Shown here: positions 39,001 to 48,916 of the stretch, piece by piece
Layout: each line of letters opens with the position of its first letter
How positions within the stretch are numbered: position 1 is the stretch's first letter
Source of the DNA: Cololabis saira
Lineage: Eukaryota; Chordata; Actinopteri; Beloniformes; Belonidae
Assembly (NCBI RefSeq): GCF_033807715.1
Contig: NC_084601.1
Span: 18,716,690 to 18,780,689, forward strand
Length of the DNA: 64,000 bases
Reading direction: 5' to 3'
The notes under the pieces: generated by a model
The model's database searches: none
Told to the model about the DNA's origin: nothing
What the model saw: the letters and a program-made list of their open reading frames with translations, nothing else
Translations under genes and position numbers: made by a program

Positions 39001-39273
39001 GGCCCCGCCCCCCGACCAATCAGTGGCGAGTAGGGTGATGACGGCCCCGCCCCCCGACCAATCAGTGGCGAGTAGGGTGATGACGGCCCCGCCCCCCGAC
39101 CAATCAGTGGCGAGTAGGGTGATGACGGCCCCGCCCCCGACCAATCAGTGGCGAGTAGGGTGATGACGGCCCCGCCCCCGACCGATCAGTGGCGAGTAGG
39201 GTGATGACGGCCCCGCCCCCCGACCAATCAGTGGCGAGTAGGGTGATGACGGTCCCTCTCCCCGACCGATCAG
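39001..39273 (+). repeat. 42-bp GC-box/CCAAT minisatellite, copy 3 (longest)
   Basis: Six to seven tandem units. Most keep both CCCCGCCCC and CCAATCAG. Later units show single-base losses in the C-run. Confidence 0.93.
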
Positions 39274-39293
39274 CTGCCTGTAGCCTAATATGG

Positions 39294-39301
39294 TGACGTC
39301 A
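39294..39301. promoter_or_regulatory. CRE-type palindrome TGACGTCA
   Basis: Perfect palindrome in the same position relative to the minisatellite as at 28795. Confidence 0.5.
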
Positions 39302-39486
39302 GAAATAGACCCGTGCTCAGCCCGGTTAGAACCTTGGTGGAATGGTTACAGAAAAAGTAATAAAAATAGTAGTGTTTTACTAATATTTATACCTTACAAA
39401 TATTTAAAAAATTAGGAAAAAAAAGTTCCAGACATTTTATCGCCATGTTGGTCTATCCTAAGCCAGTAAGTCAAAGCTAAAGGTAT

Positions 39487-39600
39487 AGCTGAGACATAGC
39501 TCAGCCTCATTATTGCGGTCTTTGGTGCCAGAGTTCGAGAGTTCGAGCCTGCAGGCTGCATGACGAAATTTTTTGTCAGCAATTTTTGTGTTTTTTTTAC
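39487..39600 (+). ncRNA. Degenerate tRNA-like Pol III unit, copy 5
   Basis: ATAGCTCAGCC is A-box-like and GAGAGTTCGAGCCTG is B-box-like. A T-run precedes ACATCAAAATGTC. Confidence 0.55.
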
Positions 39601-41996
39601 ATCAAAATGTCCTCTGTCCTGCGATGACGCACATTACTTTTCTCTTTCAAAAGTGTTACCGTGGCGACGCTAGATGCGAAAAAGCGCGTGTCCCCTTCAT
39701 CTGATTGGTCCATATTTGATAGTTCTCCAAAAGTCACCAAATTTTGCATGCAAGCCAGGCCTGGTGATAAATGTGATATTTCATGGTTTGCATTAATGGG
39801 CGTGGCCTAACGGCTCAACAGCGCCCCCTAGAAAACTTTTATCTGCCATAACTTTTGAATGGTTTGATATAAAGAGTCGTGGGTGGTGTCATGGGACTCG
39901 GTATTGAGTCCTTGACCATAATTGGCCTGAATTAGCCCCGCCCCTTCTTCTGATTGGTTGTCCCGATTTTCTGCCATAACTTTTGAATGGTTTGACATAG
40001 AGAGTCGTGGGTGGTATCATCAGATTCTGTATGGAGTCCTTGACCTTCATTGGCCTGAATTAGCCCCGCCCCTTCTTCTGATTGGTTGTCCCGATTTTCT
40101 GCTATAACTTTTGAATGGTTTGACATAGAGAGTCGTGGGTGGTGTCATTTCTGAAATGCTTATGGGGGGCGGTGAACGTGAGTGCGAGGGCCCGTTCATC
40201 GCTGCTTGCAGCTTTAATTATTATTATTATTATTATTTTCCTGACAAAGTGAAGGCCTTTTTGCCCCCCTTAACATGCCCAAAAAGTCACCAAATTTTGC
40301 ACCCAAGTCAGGCCTGGCGAAAAATTTGATATTTAATGGTTTGCATTAATGGGCGTGGCAAAATGGCTCAACAGCGCCCCCTTGAAAACTTTGTGCCTCA
40401 AGCCCCACGATACGGTTTGACGTACATGCACGAAAATCGGTACACACCTGTATCATGGGACAACTTAAAGAAAAGTCTCTTGCCGTCATGCCCGAAACCG
40501 AACAGGAAGTCGGCCATTTTGAATTAATCGTGTCACTTTGGCGCAATTTATGCCATTCCTTCGGCAGTTAATTCAGCCCGAACCGTAACGTGCACCCAGG
40601 TGTATTATACATCAAAATGTGCGTCTCCCTCCTGCGACCACACGCATTACTTTTCTCTTTCAAAAGCGTTACCGTGGCGACGCTAGACGCCAAAAAGCGC
40701 GCCCACCCTTCATCTGGTTGGTTCAGACAGAAAAAACTTTGCGCCTCAAGCCCCATAATACGGTTTGACGTACATGAACGAAAATTGGTACACTCCTGTA
40801 TCATGTCGCAACTAAAAGAAAAGTCTCTTGGCGCCATGGCCGAAATCGAACAGAAAGTCGGCCATTTTTAACATTCTGAATTAATTGCGTAATTTTGGAG
40901 CAATATATGCCATTCTTCGAGAGTTAATTCAGCCCGAACCGTATCGTGAACCCAGATGTGTTATACATCAAAATGTGCGTCTCCATCCTGCGACTACACG
41001 CATTACTTTTCTCTTTCGAAAGTGTTACCGTGGCGACGCTAGACGCCAACAAGCGCACCCCCCCTTCATCTGATTGGTCCATATTTGATAGTTCCCCAAA
41101 AGGCACCAAATTTGGCATGCAAGCCAGGCCTGGCGATAAATTTGATATTTCATGGTTTGCATTAATGGGCGTGGCAAAATGGCTCAACAGCGCCCCCCGG
41201 AAAACTTTGTGCCTCAAGCCCCACAATACGGTTTGACGTACATGCACGAAAATCGCTACACACCTGTATCATGGCACAACTTAAAGAAAAGTCTCTTGGA
41301 GCCATGGCCAAAACCGAACAGGATGTCGGCCATTTTGAATAAATTGTGTCATTTTGGCGAAATTTATGCCATTCCTTCGAGAGTTAATTCAGCCCGAACC
41401 GTATCGTGCACCCAGGTGTGTTATACATCAAAATGTGCGTCTACATCCTGCGACACCACGCATTACTTTTCTCTTTCAAAAGTGTTACCGTGGCGACGCT
41501 AGACGCCAAAAGGCGCGCCCCCCCTTCATGTGATTGGTCCATATTTGATAGTTCTCCAAAAGTCACCAAATTTTGCATGCAAGCCAGGCCTGGTGATAAA
41601 TTTTATATTTCATGGTTTGCATTAATGGGCGTGGCCTAACGGCTCAACAGCGCCACCTTGAATACTTTTCTCTGCCATAACTTTTGAATGGTTTGACATA
41701 GAGAGTCGTGGGTGGTGTCATCAGATTCTGTATGGAGTCCTTGACCTTCATTGGCCTGAATTAGCCCCGCCCCTTCTTCTGATTGGTTGTCCCTTTTTTC
41801 TGCTATAAACTTTGAATGGTTTGACATAGGAAGTCGTAGGTGGTGTCAAGGGACTCTGCAATGAGTCCTTGAGCTTCTTTGGCCTGAATTAGCCCCGCCC
41901 CTTCTTCTGATTGGTTGTCCCTTTTTTATAATAAAATCGCCACGAGCCGCCAGTCGCTCTCGCGCTGACTCCCGCTTCCTGATTCAAACGTCTGCC

Positions 41997-42145
41997 GGCC
42001 CCGCCCCCCGACCAATCGGTGGCGAGTAGGGTGATGACGGCCCCGCCCCCCGACCAATCGGTGGCGAGTAGGGTGATGACGGCCCCGCCCCCCGACCAAT
42101 CGGTGGCGAGTAGGGTGATGACGGCCCCGCCCCCCGACCAATCAG
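41997..42145 (+). repeat. 42-bp GC-box/CCAAT minisatellite, copy 4
   Basis: CCAATCGG anchors sit at 42012, 42054 and 42096, giving an exact 42-bp period. Confidence 0.93.
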
Positions 42146-42160
42146 CTCCCTGTAATGTGG

Positions 42161-42168
42161 TGACGTCA
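42161..42168. promoter_or_regulatory. CRE-type palindrome TGACGTCA
   Basis: Third perfect copy of the site in the same cassette position. Confidence 0.5.
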
Positions 42169-42363
42169 GAAATATTCCCAGCTCAGCCCGGTTACAACCT
42201 TGGCAGAATGGTTACAGAAAAAGTAATCATTAAAATAGTAGGGTTTTACTAATATTTATAACTTACAAATATTTAAAAAAATTAGAAAAAACAGCTCCAG
42301 ACTTACATTACTAAATATCGATATGTTGGTCTCTCCTAAGTCAGTAGGTCAAATAGAAATGAG

Positions 42364-42472
42364 AAGCTGAGTCTTAGCTCAGCCAGAGTGTTCCCGTCTT
42401 TGGAATCAGAGATCAGAGTTCGATTCCCGCAGTATCCAGACTTTTTTGTCAGCAATTTTTTTTTTTCTACAT
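42364..42472 (+). ncRNA. Degenerate tRNA-like Pol III unit, copy 6
   Basis: TTAGCTCAGCCAGAG is A-box-like and GAGTTCGATTCCC is a good B-box (GTTCGANNC). A T-run follows near 42459-42467. Confidence 0.58.
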
Positions 42473-43440
42473 CAATATGTGCGTCCCGGTCCTGCAACGA
42501 CGCACATTACTTTTCTCATTTAAAAGCGTTACCGCGGCAACGCTAGACACCAAAAAGTGCGCCCACCCTTCATCTGATTGGTTCAGAGGGAAAAAAACTT
42601 TGAGCCTCAAGCCCCATAATACGGTTTGACGTACATGAACGAAAATCGGTACACACCTGTATCATGTCGCAACTTAAAGAAAAGTCTCTTGGCGCCATGG
42701 CCGAAATTGAACAGGAAGTCGGCCAGTTTGAATTAATTGTGTAATTTTGGCGCAATTAATGCCATTCCTTCGGCAATTAATACGGCCCGAACCGTAACGT
42801 GCATCCAGGTGACTTATACCTCAAAATGTGCGTCTCCATCTTGCGACTACGCGCATTACTTTTCTCTTTCAAAAGTGTTACCGTGGCGATGCTAGACGCC
42901 AAAAAGCGTGCCCCCTTAATCTGATTGGTCCATATTTGATAGTTCTCCAAAAGTCACCAAATTTTGCATGCAATCCAGGCCTGGTGATAAATTTGATATT
43001 TCATGGTTTGCATTAATGGGCGTGGCAAAATGGCTCAACAGCACCCCCCGGAAAGCTTTTCTCTGCCATAACTTTTGAATGGTTTGACATAAAGAGTCAT
43101 GGGTGGTGTCATGGGACTCGGTATTGAGTCCTTGACCATAATTGGTGAAAATTAGCCCCGCCCCTTCGTTTGATTGGTTGTCCCTATTTCCTGCTATAAC
43201 TTTTGAATGGTTTGACATGGAGAGTCGTGGGTGGTGTCATCAGACTCTGTATGGAGTCCTTGACATTCATTGGCCTGAATTAGCCCCGCCCCTTCTTGTG
43301 ATTGGTTGTCCATTTTTTCTGCTATAACTTTTGAATGGTTTGACATAGGAAGTCGTGGGTGGTGTCATTTCTGATATGCTTATGGGGGGCGGCGGCCGTG
43401 AGTGCGAGGGCCCGTTCATCGCTGCTTGCAGCTTTAATTA

Positions 43441-44915
43441 TTATTATTATTTTTTTTTTTCTTCTGACAAAGTGATGGCCTTTTTGCCCCCCTTAACATG
43501 CCCAAAAAGTCACCAAATTTTGCACCCAAGTCAGGCCTGGCGAAAAATTTGATATTTAATGGTTTGCATTAATGGGCGTGGTAAAATGGCTCAACAGCGC
43601 CCCCTTGAAAACTTTGTGCCTCAAGCCCCACGATACGGTTTGACGTACATGCACGAAAATCGGTACACACCTGTATCAGTACACAACTTAAAGAAAAGTC
43701 TCTTGGCAACATGGCCGAAACCGAACAGGAAGTCGGCCATTTTGAATTAATCGTGTCACTTTGGCGCAATTTATGCCATTCCTTCGGCAGTTAATTCAGC
43801 CCGAACCGTAACGTGAACCCAGGTGTGTTATACATCAAAATGTGCGTCTCTATCCTGCGACTACACGCATTACTTTTCTCTTTCAGAAGTGTTACCGTGG
43901 CGACGCTAGACGCCAACAAGCGCACCCCCCCTTCATCTGATTGGTCCATATTTGATAGTTCCCCAAAAGGCACCAAATTTTGCATGCAAGCCAGGCCTGG
44001 CGGTAAATTTGATATTTAATGGTTTGCATTAATGGGCGTGGCAAAATGGCTCAACAGCGCCCCCCGGAAAACTTTGTGCCTCAAGCCCCACAATACGGTT
44101 TGACGTACATGCACGAAAATCGCTACACACATGTATCATGGCACAACTTAAAGAAAAGTCTCTTGCAGCCATGGCCGAAACCGAACAGGATGTCGGCCAT
44201 TTTGAATAAATTTTGTCATTTTGGCGAAATTTATGCCATTCCTTCGGCAGTTAATTCAGCCCGAACCGTATTGTGCACCCAGGTGTGTTATACATCAAAA
44301 TGTGCGTCTACATCCTGCGACACCACGCATTACTTTTCTCTTTCAAAAGTGTTACCGTGGCGACGCTAGACGCCAAAAGGCGCGCTCCCCTTCATGTGAT
44401 TGGTCCATATTTGATAGTTCTCCAAAAGTCACCAAATTTTGCATGCAAGCCAGGCCTGGCAATACATTTGATATTTCATGGTTTGCATTAATGGGCGTGG
44501 CCTAACGGCTCAACAGCGCCCCCTAGAATACTTTTATCTGCCATAACTTTTGAATGGTTTGACATAGGAAGTTGTGGGTGGTGTCATGGGACTCTGTAAT
44601 GAGTCATTAAGCTTAGTTGGCCTTAATTAGCCCCGCCCCCTCTTCTGATTGGTTGTCCCGATTTTCTGCTATAACTTTGGAATGATTTGACATAGAGAGT
44701 CGTGGGTGGTGTCATCAGATTATGTATGGAGTCCTTGACCTTCATTGACCTGAATTAGCCCCGCCCCTTCTTCTGATTGGTTGTCCCTTTTTTCTGCTAT
44801 AACTTTTGAATGTTTTGACATAGGAAGTCGTGGGTGGTGTCTTTTCTGATATGCTTATGGGGGGCGGTGGCCGTGAGTGCGAGGGCCCGTTCATCGCTGC
44901 TTGCAGCTTTAATTA
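43441..44915 (+). mobile_element. Family 1 copy 14, headless
   Basis: Shortest full copy: A modules to about 44510, three B modules, tail at 44873-44915. Confidence 0.85.
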
Positions 44916-47843
44916 TTATTATTATTATTATTTTCCTGACAAAGTGAAGGCCTTTTTGCCCCCCTTAACATGCCCAAAAAGTCACCAAATTTTGCACCCT
45001 AGTCAGGCCTGGCGAAAAATTTGATATTTAATGGTTTGCATTAATGGGCGTGGCAAAATGGCTCAACAGCGCCCCCTTGAAAACTTTGTGCCTCAAGCCC
45101 CACGATACGGTTTGACGTACATGCACGAAAATCGGTACACACCTGTATCATGGCGCAACTGAAAGAAAAGTCTCTTGGCGTCATGCCCGAAACCGAACAG
45201 GAAGTCGGCCATTTTGAATTAGTCGTGTCATTTTGGCGAAATTTATGCCATTCCTTCGAAAGTTAATTCAGCCCGAACCGTAACGTGCCCCCAAGTGTGT
45301 TATACATCAAAATGTGCGTCTCCATCCTGCGACAACACGCATTACTTTTCTCTTTCAAAAGCGTTACCGTGGCGGCGCTAGACGCCAAAAAGCGCGCCCA
45401 CCCTTCATCTGATTGGTTCAGACAGAAAAAACTTTGTGCCTCAAGCCCCATAATACGGTTTGACGTACATGAACGAAAATCGGTACACTCCTGTATTATG
45501 TCACAACTAAAAGAAAAGTCTCTTGGCGCCATGGCCGAAACCGAACAGGAAGTCGGCCATTTTGAACATTCTGAATTAATTGCGTAATTTTGGAGCAATA
45601 TATGCCATTCCTTCGAGGGTTAATTCAGCCCAAACCGTATCGTGAACCCAGATGTGTTATACATCAAAATGTGCGTCTCCATCCTGCGACTACCCGCATT
45701 ACTTTTCTCTTTGAAAAGTGTTACTGTGGCGACGCTAGACACCAACAAGCGCACCCCCCCTTCATCTGATTGGTACATATTTGATAGATCCCCAAAAGGC
45801 ACCAAATTTGGCACGCAAGCCAGGCCTGGAGATAAATTTGATATTTCATGGTTTGCATTAATGGGCGTGGCAAAATGGCTCAACAGCGCCCCCCGGAAAA
45901 CTTTGTGCCTCAAGCCCCACAATACGGTTTGACGTACATGCACGAGAATCGCTACACACCTGTATCATGGCACAACTTAAAGAAAAGTCTCTTGGAGCCA
46001 TGGCCGAAACCGAACAGGATGTCGGCCATTTTGAATAAATTGTGTAATTTTGGCGAAATTTATGCCATTCCTTCGGCTTCCAGAATGCAGCAGCACGAGT
46101 ACTGACAGGAATTAGCAGGAGAGACCACATCTCTCCATGTTGGCGTCGCTCCATTGGTTACCCGTAAAATTCAGAATCCAATTTAAAATTGTATTACTTG
46201 CGTATAAAGCCCAAAACGGTTTAGCTCCGCATTATTTGCAAGACCTGATAGTGCCTTATGTTCCTCTCAGAGCTCTCCGTTCTCAGAGTGTAGGTTTACT
46301 CGTAGTTCCTAGAGTATCCAAATGTAGATTTGGCGTTCTGCTATCAGGCACCACTACTATGGAATCAACTTCCAATCTGGGTTAAGGAGGCTGACACCAC
46401 CTCCACCTTTAAAACTAAACTTAAAACATTTCTGTTTAGTAAAGCCTATAGTTAGTGTTTAGTAAACCTCTAGCTGGTGTTGGTAAATCCCTATGTAGTG
46501 TAAACCCTAGTGTGTTATAGTCGCTCCTGTAGTTTCTTGTGCTGGCCCCCCCTTCTCCTCCCTTTTCTCCCTTTTGTCCATGTTGCAGCATCTTCTGCCG
46601 GACACCTGAACCTGCAGCGTGGGAGTGAGAGGGGCAGGGTAACGGCCCGGGCAGGCGGGGGAGAGGTTTGTCCGTCAAGACTCCTCTCCCTGGCCCTGCC
46701 CCTTCTCAACCTTTCCCCGACCCTGCACCCCAACCTGGGACTTGACGATTGGGCCGGAGCTTCGGGAGCTGCGTGCTGGCCTGCGGTCCCCAACCCTGGT
46801 CATTCCGTTGCTGCTTCCACCTGCCTGCTGTGCTGTTGCCGTCCCTGACCCACCAGTGTGGCCTTCAGCAGGAGGGTCCCCCCTTATGAGCCTGGTCCTG
46901 CTCAAGGTTTCTTCCCTCCTAAAGGGGAGTTTTTCCTTGCCACTGTTTGGCTTAAGGTTTTTCTCCCACTAGGGGAGTTTTTACCTGTCATTGTTTATGT
47001 AATAACTGCTCGGGGGTCATGTTCTGGGTATGGGTCTCTGGAATGCGTCTAGAGACAACTTTTGTTGTATTAGACGCTATATAAATAAAATTGAATTGAA
47101 AAAATTGAATTGAATTGAATATGTGATAGTTCCTACTTTCTGCTATAACTTTTGAACGGGTTGTGATAAAGACATGTGGGTGGTGTCATCGGACTATTGG
47201 CAGGAATTTGCCCCGCCCCTTCTTCTGATTGGTCGATATGTGATTGTTCCTATTTTCTGCCATAACTTTTGAATGGTTTTACATAAAGAGTCCTGGGTGG
47301 TGTCATCGGACTCGGTTTTGAGTCCTTGAACATAATTGGTGCAAATTAGCCCCGCCCCTTCATATGATTGGTCGGTATGTGATTGTTCCTACTTTCTGCC
47401 ATAACTTTTGAACGGGTTGTGATAAAGACATGTGGGTGGTGTCATCGGACTCGGTATTGAGTACTTGACCTTCATTGGCCTGAATTAGCCCCGCCCCTTC
47501 ATCTGATTGGTCAATATCTGAGCATCCCTATTTTCTGGCATAACTTTTGAATTGTTTGACATACAGAGTCGTGGGTGGTGTCATCAGACTCCGTTTTGAG
47601 TCCTTGAACATAATTGCTGCAAATTAGCCCCGCCCCTTCATCTGATTCGCCGATATCTGATAGTTCCTACTTTCTGTCATAACTTTTGAATGGTTTGATG
47701 TAGAGAGTCGTGGCTGGTGTCATCCGCTAAATGTCCAGGCCTGAAGACATCTACGTACAAGTCATACAAGCGCTTCCACTGCAGCACGCCTGAACGTGCA
47801 CAAGGATGCAAGGGCCCGTTCATCGCTGTTTGCAGCTTTAATT
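44916..47843 (+). mobile_element. Family 1 copy 15, interrupted by a LINE
   Basis: A modules to 46076. After a 5'-truncated LINE (46077-47118), diverged B modules resume with ATATGTGAT-type spacers, and an aberrant tail ends near 47843. The B modules beyond the LINE differ from the others and may belong to another subfamily. Confidence 0.75.
46077..47118 (+). mobile_element. 5'-truncated L2/CR1-type LINE, 3' end
   Basis: The frame starting near 46077 gives the usual reverse-transcriptase tail: FQNAAARVLTG, then a one-base frame change to LHWLPVKFRIQFKI and YKAQNGLAPHYLQDL, then decay. A long 3' UTR follows, with the phrase GGAGTTTTTCCTTGCCACTG found in many teleost LINE tails. The end is TATAAATAAAATTGAATTG repeats. 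The truncated 5' end is normal for LINE insertions. Confidence 0.85.
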
Positions 47844-48030
47844 TTAGTTTGTTATTATAATACAGGGTATTTGTCGTGGGTAAGGTTTAAGAAGTTCAGA
47901 GCAGGTATTACAATACAAAACAGTGTTTTGTATTATAATGTCACAACGTAACAAATGTAACAAAGTTATTGTCGGAAAGTGTTAAAGTCGTGTTCCATGT
48001 GTCCCTTTTTAAATTTCAGCACCTGCCCCT
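47844..48030. other. Short unique spacer
   Basis: Contains a duplicated CAAAACAGTGTTTTGTATT-like palindromic stretch. Nothing else seen. Confidence 0.4.
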
Positions 48031-48154
48031 CCAAAGGTCTCTGCACGTCCCTGGTCAGGGGTGAACCAGGGAGCGGAATGAATGAATGAGACTGAGCAGG
48101 TGTTCATGGGAGCCAGGGTCTTGATAGAGGAGGAGAGACAGTTATTGTAATGAG

Positions 48155-48916
48155 CAGTGTTGGGTGTAACGCGTTACTTTGTAACGCGTTTTTCAGCACC
48201 TTTGTAACGCGTTACAAAGTAACGCGTTACTGTAACGAGATTACATTCGCCAGTAACGCAGTAATGCAACGCGTTACAGTTGTAATTTGGGTAATCCCGT
48301 TATAGTTACTCTAAGACAAAACAAAATACGTTACTTTAGTTACTTTAAGCTTTTCAGCTACATGTAGAACGGGAGAACAGAAAAGAAAATCAAACTTGCC
48401 TTTCATGCGTCTTCACGCGTTGCGCAACACTTGTTTTGACTTAAGGCTGATTTATGGTTCCGCGTTAAATCGACGCAGAGCCTACGGCGTAGGGTACGCG
48501 GCGACGCACACCGTTTAAGATTAAGATTCCCAGAATATTCTACTTTTTTGAGATAGGATATTTGAGTTTTCTTAAGCTGTAAACCATGATCAGCAATATT
48601 AAAATAATAAAAGACTTGCAATATTTCAGTTGATTTGTAATGAATCCAGAATGTATGACATTTTTGTTTTTGTAATTGCATTACAGAAAATCACAATATT
48701 CAAATTTTCTGAGACAGTCCTGTATATGTTGTTCATTGGCAATCGAGTTATGGTGCAGCTCAGGTGATATTGCGGAGTAATCCAAAAGTAATGTAACTAG
48801 TAATGTAACTAGTTACTTTCAGCAACCAGTAACTAAATAGTGTAAGGGATTACTTTTTTTAAAAGTAACTAGTAATATGTAATGGATTACTTTTTTGAGT
48901 AACTACCCCAACACTG
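48155..48916. mobile_element. Non-autonomous hAT element with perfect 8-bp target duplication
   Basis: Terminal inverted repeats are CAGTGTTGGG at the left and CCCAACACTG at the right. GTAATGAG flanks both sides (48147-48154 and 48917-48924), the 8-bp duplication expected for hAT. Internal arms are rich in GTTAC/GTAAC repeats. It has no transposase. It carries a fragment of the palindromic MITE and an older DNA repeat (about 48530-48720). Confidence 0.93.
48445..48513 (+). repeat. Half copy of the palindromic MITE
   Basis: Matches the left half of the element at 5529-5620 (GGCTGATTTATGGTTCCGCG through GGCGACGC) and lacks the right arm. Confidence 0.75.

Larger units (their letters stand above)
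37363..40220 (+). mobile_element. Family 1 copy 12, headless, with cassette
   Basis: A modules to about 38780 and B modules to 38970, then the longest minisatellite, CRE and tRNA-like unit, one A module, B modules and the tail (40178-40220). Confidence 0.85.
40221..43440 (+). mobile_element. Family 1 copy 13, headless, with cassette
   Basis: A modules, B modules to about 41930, minisatellite, CRE, tRNA-like unit, then A modules again, B modules and the tail (43398-43440). Confidence 0.85.
6036..47843 (+). repeat. 42-kb composite array of two related repeat families
   Basis: The whole stretch is built from two families. Family 1 has a head starting AGGGCCCGAGCAC and a tail ending GTGCGAGGGCCCGTTCATC, then a GCTGC-TT-GCAGC hairpin and TTTAATT. 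Family 2 has a head TATGGGCATGCC and a tail GGGCATGCCCATA followed by a hairpin and CTAG. Bodies consist of A modules (about 357 or 460 bp) and B modules (about 130 bp). Junctions fall in TTATTATT tracts. Tails close copies near 8.1, 10.6, 13.9, 15.8, 18.7, 20.9, 23.3, 26.9, 29.7, 31.6, 33.7, 40.2, 43.4, 44.9 and 47.8 kb. No host gene was seen inside. Many open frames recur on both strands because the modules recur. Confidence 0.93.

Noticed and set aside
46436..46905. Overlapping GC-rich frames after the LINE coding end
   Set aside because: They lie in the LINE 3' UTR, show no homology I recognise, and are open on both strands because of GC richness.
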